Counted from the stretch's first letter, positions 41,424-54,409 are shown. The stretch is DNA of 64,000 nucleotides from Massilia sp. H-1 (GCA_024703915.1 CP087969.1:3596001-3660000), one strand, 5' to 3'. Made by a program: numbers and translations. The notes: generated from the letters alone by a model not told the origin.

Positions 41424-42187
41424 CCAAACGGCCTGAAGAAATCACCCTCATGGCGGAGTCGGGCAAGTTGCTGGCCTCCGTGTTTGCCCACCTGGACGGC
41501 TTGAACCTGATCGGCATGTCGACCATGCAGGTCAACGACCTGGTCGACAGCTTCATCGTCAACCAACTCCAGGCGCGCCCGGCCAGCAAGGGCCAGTACG
41601 GCTTCGCCTACGCCCTCAATTCCTCGCCCAACAAGGTGGTCTGCCACGGCGTGCCGTCCGATACGGCCATCCTGAAAAGCGGCGACATCGTCAACTTCGA
41701 CATCACGCTCGAGAAGAACGGCTACATCGCCGATTCCAGCAAGACCTATCTGGTGGGCGAAGTATCGGCCCAGGCGAAGCGGCTGGTGGACGTGACCTAC
41801 GAAGCGCTGTGGAAGGGCATCAAGGCGGTGCGCCCGGGTGCGCGCCTGGGCGACATCGGACATGCGATCGAGCAGCACGCGAAGAAGAACGGCTACACGG
41901 TGGTGCGCGACTATTGCGGCCACGGGATCGGGCGCGAGATGCACGAGCCGCCCCAGGTGCTCCATTGGGGTAAGCCGAAGACCGGCCTGCTGCTGCGTGA
42001 AGGGATGGTGTTTACCATTGAGCCGATGATCAACCAGGGCGGCGACGAAGTCGAAACCGAAGACGACGGCTGGACCGTCGTCACCGCCGACGGCAAGCTG
42101 TCGGCCCAGTTCGAGCACACGGTCGCGGTCACGGCCAACGGCGTGCGCGTGCTGACCCTGCGCCCCGGCGAAAAGGCGCTGAACTGA
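41420..42187 (+). CDS. map: Type I methionine aminopeptidase (orphan copy)
   Basis: 255 residues, intact frame. All five metal ligands are present: D94 (VNFDIT), D105 (ADSSKTY), H168 (CGHGIG), E201 (TIEPM) and E232 (QFEHTV). The substrate histidine is H76 (CHGVP). The enzyme removes initiator methionine. It is not beside rpsB, where the housekeeping gene usually lies, but overlaps a ParD-like regulator by ATGA under an operator-like promoter. This suggests a second, regulated copy. The convergent phr stop is 2 bases away. Confidence 0.93.
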   Translation: MTKRPEEITLMAESGKLLASVFAHLDGLNLIGMSTMQVNDLVDSFIVNQLQARPASKGQYGFAYALNSSPNKVVCHGVPSDTAILKSGDIVNFDITLEKNGYIADSSKTYLVGEVSAQAKRLVDVTYEALWKGIKAVRPGARLGDIGHAIEQHAKKNGYTVVRDYCGHGIGREMHEPPQVLHWGKPKTGLLLREGMVFTIEPMINQGGDEVETEDDGWTVVTADGKLSAQFEHTVAVTANGVRVLTLRPGEKALN

Positions 42188-42188
42188 G

Positions 42189-43614
42189 TTACTGCACCTT
42201 CACCACGGCGTAGCGTTCCAGCGTCTTCTTGCGCGCCTCGTCGTGCATCACGATCGGCGGCGGATAGTTGGCTTAGGCCTGGACGCCGCCAGCCAGGGCG
42301 CGTGGATCTCCTTGTCCGACAGCTTGGCCAGTTGCGGCAGGTACTTGCGGATGAACTTGCCCTTGGCGTCGAATTTTTCCGACTGCGTGACGGGATTGAA
42401 GATCCGGAAGTAGGGCTGGGCGTCGCAGCCCGAGGACGAGGCCCACTGCCAGCCGCCATTGTTCGAGGCCAGGTCGAAGTCGTTGAGCAGCAGCGCGAAA
42501 TAGTGCTCGCCCCAGCGCCAGTCGATGCCCAGGTCCTTGATCAGGAAGCAGGCCGCCACCATGCGCAGGCGGTTGTGCATGTAACCGGTCTGGTTCAGCT
42601 GCAGCATGGCCGCGTCCACCAGCGGGTAGCCGGTGCGCCCTTCGCACCAGGCGGCAAACAGTTCTTCGGCCTCCGGTCCCGCTTCCCATGCGATCGCGTC
42701 GTAGGCCTAGGCTTTGAACGCGCTCTCGGTCACATGCGGGTGGTGGAACAGGATCTGCGCATAGAATTCGCGCCAGATCAGTTCCGACAGCCACACGGGC
42801 GCGCCCGCGCCGCCGCCGCCATTGCCGATCAGTGCCTGGATGGTGCGCACCAGGTGCCGGATCGACAGCGTGCCGAAACGCAGGTGGACCGACAGGTAGG
42901 ACGGGCCCTTGACGGCCGGGTAGTTGCGCGCTTCGTCGTAGACGGGGGCGCGCGGCAGGAAATCCTCGAACAGGGTTGCCGCGCCCGACATGCCGGCCGC
43001 CAGCGGCACGCTGGCTTACTCCGAAGCCGATCTCTTCCAGCGTGGGCAGGCGCTGGTCGAGCGGGCGCCGGCGCGAAGCGCGCCGCGTAGGGTTCGACCG
43101 GCCAGGCGTCCAGCGCCTGCGGTTCGGCCGCCAGGCGCTTGAGCCAGGCATTCTTGTAGGGCGTAAACACCGAGAAGGTGTTGCCCTGCTGGGTCAGGAC
43201 TTCGCTTTTCTCGAAAATGACCTGGTCCTTGAAGCTGAACAGGCTGCGCCCCTCCGCTTCGAGCACCTGGGCCACCACGGCATCGCGCGCGATCGCTTGC
43301 GGCTCGTAGTCGCCGTTGACAAAGACCGCGTCCACGCCCAGTTCGGCCGCCAGGGCGGGAATCGCTTCGTGGGCGCTGGCATGGCGCACCAGCAGGCAGC
43401 CGCCCAGGGCGCGCAGCTCGGCGTCGAGTTCGGCCAGGCTGTCGTGAATGAATTGCACCCGGCGGTCGGCCCGGGGCAGGGTGTCGAGGATGTCCTTGTC
43501 GTAAATGAAAGCGCAATACACGCTGTTGGACGAGCTTAGTGCGTGATGCAGTGCAGCATGGTCGAACGCGCGCAGGTCGCGCCGGAACCAGACCAGGGAT
43601 TTATTCAGTGTCAT
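42189..43614 (-). CDS. phr: Deoxyribodipyrimidine photolyase
   Basis: Light-driven repair of cyclobutane pyrimidine dimers. The N-terminal antenna domain starts [19 protein letters not shown]. The FAD domain shows [58 protein letters not shown] and [19 protein letters not shown]. The electron-transfer tryptophan region is present. Frameshifts occur near 43075, 43018 and 42705 (GCCTAGGC for GCCGGC) and at 42273 (GCTTAGGC within RPANYPPP). It ends ERYAVVKVQ. Repaired length is about 475 residues. The ATG at 43614 is preferred over an upstream TTG. Confidence 0.92.
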
Positions 43615-43787
43615 TGGCGTGTTCAGGGTCAAGGTGAAGCCGTTTTGTCGTGTCTAACATCGCTCTCAGGACCGTCCGGAATGCCGCTAGCGGTGGGAGG
43701 CGGCCTCAATTCAGTGTAAACTATCGAAAAGCCCGTTGTTGTAGGCGGGATACTAGCAGTAAAACCTCCAGCACCGAGGAAGAGAAA

Positions 43788-44461
43788 GTGACGCATATGA
43801 AGAAAAGCAAAATCGGGAAAACACCACCCATGCCGGGCATGGCCGAGGATGAATCCGGCCGGTTTGCCGATAGCGTGTCGTCGCCTTCCGCCTCCGGCCT
43901 GGACCTGGCGAACCATTTCCTGATCGCCATGCCGTCCATGCAGGACCCCGTGTTCGGCGGCACCGTCGTCTATATCTGCGAGCACAACGACAAGGGCGTG
44001 CTCGGCGTGGTCATCAACAAGCCGACCGACATGACCATGGAAATCCTGTTCGAACGGATCGACCTTAAAATTTCCGACGGCTTGCACAGCGAAGTCGTCA
44101 ACGAGCCCATCATGTTCGGCGGCCCGGTCCAGGACGACCGCGGTTTCGTCCTGCATACGCCCGGCACCCCGTATTCTTCCTCGCTCACCGTCACCGACGA
44201 AGTCGTGTTCACGACCTCGATCGACGTGCTCGAAGCGGTGGCCAACGGCAACGGTCCGTCGCGCCTGCTGGTGTCGATCGGCTATGCTTAAGCTGGAGCC
44301 CCGGCCAGCTCGAAGACGAGATCGGCCGCAACGGCTGGCTGACCGTCGGCGCCGACGCCCACGTCCTGTTCGACCTGCCGATCGAAGAACGCTACAACGC
44401 CGCCATCAAGCTGCTGGGCATCGATCCGATGATGCTCGCTTCCGAGGCCGGTCATGCTTGA
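43788..44461 (+). CDS. algH: YqgE/AlgH family protein
   Basis: Family of unknown reaction (UPF0301), about 220 residues. The core includes LDLANHFLIAMPSMQDPVFG, VVYICEHNDKGVLGVVINKP and VNEPIMFGGPVQDDRGFVLH. At 44284-44291 GCTTAAGC replaces GCCGGC within SIGYAGWSPGQLEDEI. The tail ends LASEAGHA. The GTG at 43788 is favoured because GAGGAAG lies 5 bases before it; the ATG at 43797 is the alternative. It begins a run of six genes through pyrX and an acyltransferase, and the algH-ruvX-pyrR-pyrB order is typical of proteobacteria. Confidence 0.9.
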
Positions 44462-44463
44462 AG

Positions 44464-44864
44464 GTGTCACCCGGGGCGTCCCACGTGGTTGACATCGTTT
44501 TTGGATTCGATTTCGGCATCAAGCGCATCGGCATTGCGATGGGCAATACCCTGACCGGCCAGGCGCAGCCAGCTGGAGGTGGTCAAGGCCATCGACAACG
44601 CAGCCCGTTTCAAGCAGATTGGCGACCTGATCGCACAGTGGCGCCCCGCGCGCCTGGTGGTCGGCGAGCCGCTGCACCCGGACGGGGCCGAGCACGAGAT
44701 GACGCTGCGCTGCCGCCGCTTCGCCAACCAGCTGCACGGCCGCTTCAATTTGCCGGTGCACCTGGTCGACGAACGCTATTCGTCGGCCGTGATCCAGTCC
44801 AGGCGCGGCGAAGTCATCGACGCGAAAGCCGCTGCCATCATTTTGCAACAATACTTTGACGACC

Positions 44865-44881
<17 letters not shown>
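44464..44881 (+). CDS. ruvX: YqgF/RuvX Holliday junction resolvase-like protein
   Basis: RNase H-fold protein linked to 16S rRNA 5' processing. [16 protein letters not shown] carries the first acidic residue, [13 protein letters not shown] the second, and [10 protein letters not shown] the third. One extra base lies near 44572. The GTG at 44464 begins 2 bases after algH; a start further in (near the IVFGFD segment) is possible. It ends YFDDHANNY and overlaps pyrR by 17 bases. Confidence 0.88.
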
Positions 44882-45369
<488 letters not shown>

Positions 45370-45383
45370 GACCTGACCCCACC

Positions 45384-46349
45384 ATGCTTAATCCGCAACT
45401 GAATAAAAATGGCGAGCTGCAGCATCTGCTGTCGATTGAGGGCTTGCCCAAATCGATCGTCAACCACATCCTCGATACCGCATCGAGCTTCGTCGGCATC
45501 TCCGACCGCGAAGTGAAAAAAGTGCCGCTCATGCGCGGCAAGAGCGTGTTCAACCTGTTCTTCGAAAACTCGACACGCACCCGCACCACCTTCGAGATCG
45601 CGTCCAAGCGCCTCTCGGCCGACGTGATCAACCTGAACATCCAGGCGTCGTCGGCCAGCAAGGGCGAATCGCTGCTCGACACCATCGACAACCTGTCGGC
45701 CATGCATGCCGACATGTTCGTGGTGCGCCACTCGCAGTCGGGCGCGCCCTACCTGATCGCCAAGCACCTGATCGACACCAGGCAGTCGCATGTCCACGTG
45801 ATCAACGCTTGCGACGGCCGTCACGCGCACCCGACCCAGGGCCTGCTCGACATGTACACCATCCGCCACTACAAGAAGGACTTCACCAACCTGACGGTGG
45901 CGATCGTGGGCGACATTTTGCACAGCCGCGTGGCGCGTTCCGACATCCACGCGCTGACCACGCTGGGCGTGCCTGAAGTGCGCGCCATCGGCCCGCACAC
46001 GCTGCTGCCGGGCGGCCTGGAACAGATGGGCGTGCGCGTGTTCACCAACATGGACGAAGGCCTCAAGGGCGTCGACGTGATCATCATGCTGCGCCTGCAG
46101 AACGAGCGCATGGGCGGCGCGCTGCTGCCGTCGGCCCAGGAATACTTCAAGAACTACGGCCTCACGCCGGAGCGCCTGGCGCTGGCCAAGCCGGATGCGA
46201 TCGTGATGCACCCGGGGCCGATGAACCGCGGCGTGGAAATCGACTCGGCCGTGGCCGACGGCGCGCAGGCAGTGATCCTGCCGCAGGTGACGTTCGGGAT
46301 CGCGGTACGGATGGCAGTCATGAGCATTGTGGCAGGGACGCAAGGATGA
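45384..46349 (+). CDS. pyrB: Aspartate carbamoyltransferase catalytic subunit
   Basis: Joins carbamoyl phosphate and aspartate. 321 residues, intact frame. The carbamoyl phosphate loop is [13 protein letters not shown] (S63TRTRT), and [19 protein letters not shown] and [10 protein letters not shown] are family motifs. It has the longer N-terminus of the class that pairs with a dihydroorotase-like subunit. The stop overlaps the pyrX ATG (ATGA), as expected for subunits of one complex. Confidence 0.96.
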   Translation: MLNPQLNKNGELQHLLSIEGLPKSIVNHILDTASSFVGISDREVKKVPLMRGKSVFNLFFENSTRTRTTFEIASKRLSADVINLNIQASSASKGESLLDTIDNLSAMHADMFVVRHSQSGAPYLIAKHLIDTRQSHVHVINACDGRHAHPTQGLLDMYTIRHYKKDFTNLTVAIVGDILHSRVARSDIHALTTLGVPEVRAIGPHTLLPGGLEQMGVRVFTNMDEGLKGVDVIIMLRLQNERMGGALLPSAQEYFKNYGLTPERLALAKPDAIVMHPGPMNRGVEIDSAVADGAQAVILPQVTFGIAVRMAVMSIVAGTQG

Positions 46350-47655
46350 AACTACATATCAAGAACGGGCGCGTGATCGACCCGGCCAATGGCATCGACA
46401 AGGTGCAGGACCTGTTTATCGCCGACGGCAAGATCGCCGCACTCGGCACCGCAGCCTAGTGGCTTCCAGGCCGACCAAACCATCGACGCGCACGGCCTGG
46501 TGGTGGCGCCCGGCCTGGTCGACCTGTCGGCCCGCCTGCGCGAGCCGGGCTACGAATACAAGGCCACGCTCAAGTCCGAGATGCAGGCGGCCATGCAGGG
46601 CGGCGTTACCTCGCTCGTGTGCCCGCCCGATACCGATCCCGTGCTCGACGAGCCGGGCCTGGTCGAGATGCTGCGCCACCGCGCTTAAAAGCTCAATCAG
46701 GCGCACGTGCATCCGCTGGGCGCGCTGACCACCGGCCTCAAAGGCGAGGCGCTCACCGAGATGGCCGAGCTGACCGAAGCGGGCTGCATCGGCTTCTCGC
46801 AGGCCGAGATGACCATCACCGACACCAATGTGCTGCTGCGCGCTGCAGTACGCGAAGACTTTCGGCTACACGGTCTGGGTGCGTCCGCAGGACGCGCACA
46901 TCGGCCGCGGCGGCATCGCCCACAGCGGGCCGCTGGCCTCGCGCCTGGGCCTGTCGGGCGTGCCGGTGATGTCCGAAACGATCGCCCTGCACACGCTGTT
47001 CCGAGCTGGTGCGCGCCACCGGCGCGCGTGCACCTGTGCCGCATGTCATCCAGCGCCGGGCTGGATCTGGTGCGCGCGGCCAAGAAGGAAGGCTTGCCCG
47101 TCACCTGCGACGTCGGCGTGCACCACGTGCACATGACCGACGCCGACATCGGCTTTTCGATTCGAACGCGCGGTCACGCCGCCGTTCCGCAGCCAGCGCG
47201 ACCGCGATGCGATCCGCGCCGCGCTGTTCGACGGCACGCTCGACGCCATTTGCTCCGACCACACCCCGGTGGACGACGACGAGAAGCTGTTGCCGTTCGG
47301 CGAAGCGTCGCCCGGCGCGACCGGCCTCGAGCTGCTGCTCTCGCTCACCCTCAAGTGGGCCGACGATTACGCGGCCTACGCCAGGGCGGCGAGGCTGCGG
47401 CGCTGAGCCGGGCGCTGGCCAAGGTCACCTGCGACGCGGCCCGCGTGGCCGGTCTGGCGGCCGGTTCCCTGTCCCAGGGGGCGGTGGCCGACGTGGTGCT
47501 GTTCGACCCGCAGGCGCGCTGGAAGGTGGAAGCGTCCGCACTGGCCAGCCAGGGCAAGCACACCCCGTTCCTCGGCTATGAACTGGCAGGGCAGGTGCGC
47601 ACCACCATCGTGGCTTAGCCACGTGGCCTGGCAGCGGCCCGGTAACGCCGCTTGA
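46346..47655 (+). CDS. pyrX: Dihydroorotase-like, probably non-catalytic PyrB partner (PyrX)
   Basis: Amidohydrolase-fold protein of about 430 residues. Where active dihydroorotases have the zinc motif DxHxHLREPG, this one has [13 protein letters not shown], so both metal histidines are replaced by Ser and Arg. [28 protein letters not shown] and [14 protein letters not shown] are kept. In Pseudomonas such a PyrC' assembles with PyrB and is needed for its activity but does not catalyse. Frameshifts are near 46456 (GCCTAGT), 46683, 46858, 47003, 47160, 47383 and 47613 (GCTTAGC). A separate active pyrC should exist elsewhere. The stop overlaps the next start. Confidence 0.86.
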
Positions 47656-48385
47656 AGCTACGCCTCGCCTGGCGCCTGGCCCGGGTATTCCTGCACCTGT
47701 TTGGCGGGCTCGCTGCCTGCGCGCTGGTGCTGCCCTGGGCCGGTGCGGCCTTGCGTGACCGCGTGATCACACGCTGGTCGCGCGATTTGCTGGGCATCTG
47801 CGGCGTGCGGGTCGCACCCATGCGCATGGCGCCGCGGCGCTCACGCACGCGATGATCGTCTCCAACCACGTTTCCTGGCTCGATATCTTCGTCATCAACG
47901 CGCTGCACCCGTGCCGCTTTGTGGCCAAGTCCGAGATCCGCGACTGGCCGGTTCTCGGCTGGCTGGTCGACAAGGCTTAAGCACCGTGTTCATCGCGCGG
48001 CAACCGGCGCGAACTGCGCCACATCTTCAAAGGCATGGTGAGCGCGCTGCAGGCCTACCAGCGGGTCGCGTTTTTCCCGGAAGGGACCACCTCCCTGCAG
48101 GGCGAGGTGCTGCCGTTTCATGCCAATCTGTTCGAAGCGGCGGTCGACGCCGGGGTGCCGGTGCAGCCGTATGCGCTGCGCTATGTGAACTGCAGCGGCG
48201 CCCTGCATCCGGGCGTGGAATACGTCGGCGAACGCACCTTCGTGCAGAGCATGATGACGGTGCTGTCGGGCGAGCCGATCGAAGCGCGCCTGACCTGCCT
48301 GGCCCCGATCGCGGCCGCCAATGCGCACCGGCGCGAGCTGGCCAAGGCGGCGCATGACGCCATCGGCGCGGCGCTGGCGCGCTAG
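47652..48385 (+). CDS. Lysophospholipid acyltransferase family protein
   Basis: 1-acylglycerol-3-phosphate acyltransferase-like membrane enzyme. The N-terminal hydrophobic stretch is VFLHLFGGLAACALVLPW. The catalytic H-x4-D is in IVSNHVSWLDIF, and the phosphate-binding FFPEGTTS follows. Frameshifts are near 47838, at 47976-47983 (GCTTAAGC for GCCGGC in KAGTVF) and at 48000. It starts with TTG at 47652 overlapping the pyrX stop. The stop TAG overlaps, tail to tail, the apaH stop. Co-location with pyr genes is common in betaproteobacteria. Its acyl substrate is unknown; it may modify ornithine lipids or phospholipids. Confidence 0.8.
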
Positions 48386-49227
48386 TGCTTTCCGCCCGGG
48401 CGCTTGTACTCGGGGCAGTCCACTTCCAGCAGCGAACGGTCGTTCAGGCAGAACGCGGTCAGCTTGCCGCCCCAGACGCAGCCGCTGTCGAGGCCAATGA
48501 CGTCGGGACGCAGCACCAGGCCGCGCGCCGACCAGTGGCCGAAAACGATCGTCTGGCCCGCTGAGCCTTTAGCCCGGCACCTCGAACCACGGCATCAGGT
48601 TCGATCCGGCCGGCTGCGCTTGCGCTTTCCTTTTCCTTGAAGTCCATCACGCCTTCGCGCGTGCACAGGCGCATGCGGGTCAGCGCATTGACGATGCAGC
48701 GCAGGCGCTCGATGCCGCGCAGGCTGTCGTCCCAGCGGTCCGGTGTATTGCCGTACATTTGCCCCAGGAAGGCGACCCAGTCCGGGCCGCGCAAGGCCGC
48801 TTCGACTTCTCCGGCCAGCGCCATCACCTGGTCCGCATCCCATTGCGGCAGCACGCCGGCGTGCACCAGCAGGTGACCCTCGGCCCTGATGGCCAGCGGG
48901 CGCTGGCGCAGCCAGCCGATCAGCGCGTCGCAGTCGGGTGCGGCCAGGATCTCGTCGAGCGTGTCCGATTTCGAGCGCTGCTGCGCGCCGCAGGCCACGG
49001 CCAGCAGGTGCAGGTCGTGATTGCCGAGCACGGCGTCGACCTGGCCGCCGGTCTCCTGGGCGAGCGCGGCCACGCGGCGCAGGGCGGTCAGCGACGCGCC
49101 CCCGGTTGATCAGGTCGCCCACGAACACGATCCGGGCCGGGCCCTGGGCCTCGGCGGCGATCCGGTTGAGCAGAACCTGGGCTTCATGGGCGCAGCCCTG
49201 CAGGTCCCCAATTGCGTATGTTTTCAT
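48382..49227 (-). CDS. apaH: Symmetrical bis(5'-nucleosyl)-tetraphosphatase
   Basis: Metallophosphatase that splits Ap4A into two ADP. Motifs are [33 protein letters not shown] and HAGVLPQWD. Later, [12 protein letters not shown] and [18 protein letters not shown] are family-specific. Frameshifts near 49103 and 48572 are repaired to give about 280 residues ending KRPGGKH. The stop CTA/TAG shares the tetramer CTAG with the convergent acyltransferase stop. A short divergent gap of 80 bases separates it from rfbB. Confidence 0.93.
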
Positions 49228-49307
49228 CAGCTACCAGCTACAATGCGATCAATCCGCCAGTTTCACATAAAATTGCGGCTGGATTCCACACTAAAGCAGG
49301 ATAAGTA

Positions 49308-51203
<1,896 letters not shown>

Positions 51204-51204
<1 letters not shown>

Positions 51205-51747
51205 TGAAAGTGACGCCCACCGCCATTCCCGAAGTGCTGGTGCTCGAGCCGCAGGTGTTCGGCGACGAGCGCGGCTTCTTTTCGAGAGTTTCAACGCGCC
51301 GTTTCAGAACAGGTGACCGGCCTCGCAGTCGGCTTCGTCCAGGAGAATCACTCGCGCTCGGCGCACAATGTGCTGCGCGGCCTGCACTATCAAATTCGCC
51401 AGCCGCAGGGCAAGCTGGTGCGGGTGGTGGCCGGTGCCATCTACGATGTCGTGGTCGACATGCGCCGCTCTTCGCCGTTTTTCGGACGCTGGGTCGGGGT
51501 CGAACTGTCGGCCGACAACCGGTGCCAGCTCTGGGTGCCGCCCGGCTTTGCGCATGGCTTCGTGGTCACCAGCGAGTTCGCCGAGTGCCTGTACAACACC
51601 ACCGATTACTGGGCCCCGGAACACGAACGCGTGATCCTGTGGAGCGACCCCGCGCTGGCCATCGCCTGGCCCCTGAGCGGCCCGCCCATGTTGTCGAGCA
51701 AGGACAGCCAGGGGGGATTGCTGAGCGCTGCCGAGGCTTTCCCGTGA
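51204..51747 (+). CDS. rfbC: dTDP-4-dehydrorhamnose 3,5-epimerase
   Basis: Cupin-fold epimerase of about 181 residues. EPQVFGDERGFFFESFN at the N-terminus is restored after an indel near 51283. HNVLRGLHYQ carries the catalytic histidine, and LWVPPGFAHGFVV and ECLYNTTDYWAPEHE follow. The stop overlaps the rfbD GTG start. It completes the BACD order with tight overlaps, indicating one transcript. Confidence 0.94.
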
Positions 51748-52611
51748 AGATCCTGCTGACCGGTGCGTCAGGGACAGGTCGGCTACGAACTCGAACGCAG
51801 CCTGCAAATCCTTGGCGAGGTGGTCGCGCCGCGGCGCGCGGCGCTGGACCTGTCCGACCCGGACCAGGTGCGCCATGCCGTGCGCGCCGTGCGCCCCAGT
51901 CTGATCGTCAATGCTGCCGCCTACACGGCCGTTGACCGCGCCGAAAGCGAGCTTCTAGCCCTGGCCTGGCGCATCAATGCGGAAGCGCCGGCCGTGCTGG
52001 CGGCCGAAGCGCACTGGGCGCGGCCATGATCCAGTTTTCCACCGATTACGTGTTCGACGGAAGCAAGCAGGGTGCGTGGTGCGAGAGCGACCAGCCAGCC
52101 CCCCTCAATGTCTACGGCCACAGCAAGCTGGTAGAAGCGAGCAGGCGGTGGCGCAGGCTGGCATCGCCCACCTGATATTGCGCACGAGCTGGGTCTACAG
52201 CATGCGTGGAAATAACTTCTTGCGCACGATGCTGCGCCTGGCGCACGCGCGGCGGAGCTGCGCGTGGTGGCCGACCAGATTGGCGCGCCCACCTGGAGCC
52301 GGACCATTGCCGACACCACGGCTCGCCTGCTTACCGCGGCCGATATCGGCGGCCATCCCTGGTGGGACGAGCACAGCGGTCTGTATCACCTCGCTTGCCA
52401 GGGCCACACCAGCTGGCACGGCTTTGCCGAGGCCATCGTTGCCGCCATGCCTACCTGCCCTGTCCGGTGTTGCCGATTGCCAGCGCCGACTATCCGCAGG
52501 CGGCGCTTGCCAAGCCCCGCCAATTCGCGTCTCGATTGCAGCCGATTGATCAGCCGTTTCGGTCCGATTCCGGACTGGGAAACGGCCTTGTCGCTATGCA
52601 TCGTGGAATAG
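51744..52611 (+). CDS. rfbD: dTDP-4-dehydrorhamnose reductase
   Basis: NAD(P)H-dependent last step to dTDP-L-rhamnose. MKILLTGASGQVGYELERSL (restored across an extra base near 51773), NAAAYTAVDRAE, QFSTDYVFDGSKQGAW, NVYGHSKL (YxxxK) and LILRTSWVYS are typical. Frameshifts lie near 51954, 52018, 52135, 52250, 52450 and 52505. Repaired, it ends DWETALSLCIVE at 52611. About 290 residues. The following 126 bases hold nothing I can identify. Confidence 0.9.
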
Positions 52612-52737
52612 CGCGAACCTGTTTGCAGGCATATTTGAGCGGCGTCAATATTCCCTCCATTAGCGCACCGCGCGATCGGCTGCCTGTAATTTTGCGCATG
52701 CAGCGCAAATCGGGCTGCGTCCAACCGCGGCCAAATA

Positions 52738-53823
52738 ATGTTTTCTTTCCTCGTGAGTTTTGCTGCGTCGGCGTTGCTGACCTTGCTCGTCATTAAGCAG
52801 TCGACTTTGCACGCCCCGGCGCTGGATCTGGATTTCTCCGGCATCCAGAAATTCCATGTCCACCGCGTGGCTGGGATAGGCGGATTACCGATCTTTATCG
52901 CTTTGCTGGCCAGTGCCGTGGCCACCGCGCTGACCCATCCCGCAATAACGCCGTGGTTCATGTCGCTGCTGCTGTGCGGCTTGAGCGCGCTGATTGGCGG
53001 GATTGCCGAGGATTATACGGGCCGCCTCGGCGTGTGGCGCCAAGCTGCTATTAACCATGCTGGCGGCAACGGCCGCCTTTTTCTGCTGGACGCGTATCAG
53101 GCGTATCGATTTCCCTTCCGGAACGCTGGTGTTGCCGGTAATGTGGATCAGCCTGCCGCTGACCATTCTGGCCGTTTCCGGCATCGCGCAAGCCGTCAAT
53201 ATTATCGATGGCTTTAACGGCCTGGCGAGCGTGGTGACGATTTGCATGCTGATTTCGCTCACTTACGTGGGCTGGCAGGTGGGCGACGTGTTCGTCCTCA
53301 GCGCCGCCCTGATGGTGGCAGGCGCCACCATCGCTTTCTGATCTGGAATTACCCGATCGGGCTGATCTTCCTGGGCGATGGCGGTGCGTATTTTCTCGGC
53401 TTTATGCTGGGCGAACTCGCTTTGCTGCTGGTCATGCGCAATCCCGAGGTGTCGACCTGGTATGCGGCCCTGCTATTAATATATCCGGCATTTGAAACTT
53501 TGTTTTCCGCGTACAGAAGAATGTTTCTAAGAGGAAAATCTCCGGTGCTGCCCGACGGGATTCATTTACATACCCTGATATTTCGCAGAATCGTGGTGTG
53601 GACGGCCGGTCCCAAAGAGGCGCGCGCCCTGATGCGGCGCAATTCCCTGACATCGCCGTATCTGTGGATGCTTTCCCTGATGGCGATAATACCGGCAACA
53701 GTTTTCTGGAAAAACACCGGGGCCTTGATTTTCTTTTGTTTATTGTTCGTCGTCAGTTATCTGTGGTTATATATGCGTATCGTTCGATTTAAGTCGCCGC
53801 GCTGGCTTATACTGCGCAAGTAA
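52738..53823 (+). CDS. WbpL/MraY-like glycosyl-1-phosphate transferase
   Basis: Polytopic inner-membrane enzyme (about ten hydrophobic segments) that would attach a sugar phosphate to undecaprenyl phosphate and start O-antigen or capsule synthesis. Family motifs are HVHRVAGIGGLPIFIALL, QAVNIIDGFNGLASV and LIFLGDGGAYFLGF, which carry the catalytic aspartates. The usual GxIDD loop appears as LIGGIAEDYTG. Frameshifts lie near 53038-53100 and at 53338. Base use is noticeably more AT-rich toward the 3' end than in the neighbours, common for surface-polysaccharide genes. Which sugar is transferred cannot be told. Confidence 0.83.
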
Positions 53824-53908
53824 GACTGGCATTCATATCCGGATGTAGTATATTGCGACAATTGGTGAGATTTCGCCGAAACTGATGCAACCACTTCTTA
53901 AGGAAACG

Positions 53909-54220
53909 ATGATGGATCTGTCTAATATGTCCGTTGGTGATCTGCGCAACCTGCAGGATCAAATCAAGCAGGAAATGAAAAAGCGTGAACATCTGGAAGT
54001 CGCCAAGGCGCGCGAGCAGATTCTGGCGATCGCCCAAAGCGTGGGCGTTCCGCTCAAGGATTTGATCGGCAATGGCATTCGCGCCAAGACCGGCACCGTG
54101 GCCGTGCGTTACCGCCATCCGGACAATTCTGCTCAGCAATGGACCGGCCGCGGCCGCCAGCCGAAGTGGGTCAAGGAATGGGTCGACGGCGGCAAGTCGA
54201 TCGACAAGCTGCGCGTATAA
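53909..54220 (+). CDS. H-NS family nucleoid protein
   Basis: About 103 residues. An N-terminal coiled-coil oligomerisation region (DLRNLQDQIKQEMKKREHLE) is followed by the C-terminal DNA-binding domain with VRYRHPDNSAQQWTGRGRQP and KWVKEWVD. That is the AT-hook-like loop of betaproteobacterial H-NS proteins (BpH3 type). AAGGA supports the ATG at 53909 or 53912; an ATG at 53885 would add eight residues. The intact frame and its place next to AT-richer polysaccharide genes fit a silencer role, which is inference. Confidence 0.9.
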   Translation: MMDLSNMSVGDLRNLQDQIKQEMKKREHLEVAKAREQILAIAQSVGVPLKDLIGNGIRAKTGTVAVRYRHPDNSAQQWTGRGRQPKWVKEWVDGGKSIDKLRV

Positions 54221-54235
54221 GGCCAGGCCGCACTG

Positions 54236-54289
54236 GTAGCGGCAAGAACGGCGGGCCTGCAATTCCCAAACGGCCCCGCTTGCCGCTAC
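54236..54289 (+). terminator. Long hairpin after the H-NS-like gene
   Basis: Arms GTAGCGGCAAG (54236-54246) and CTTGCCGCTAC (54279-54289) pair over 11 bp, with further inner GGGCC/GGCCC pairing. There is no T tract. It is probably a transcript 3' end. A TATAAT lies at 54308-54313, but no -35 at proper spacing is visible. Confidence 0.5.
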
Positions 54290-54409
54290 AATATCACCCG
54301 AAGTATTTATAATCTGTCATCCCCTCATTTTTCCCGACGCAAGCCCTGCCAAGCTGGTGAATTTTCCCGGCGTGCTGCGCTTGCAGGCGCGACTCTACAA
54401 AGGTAACGC

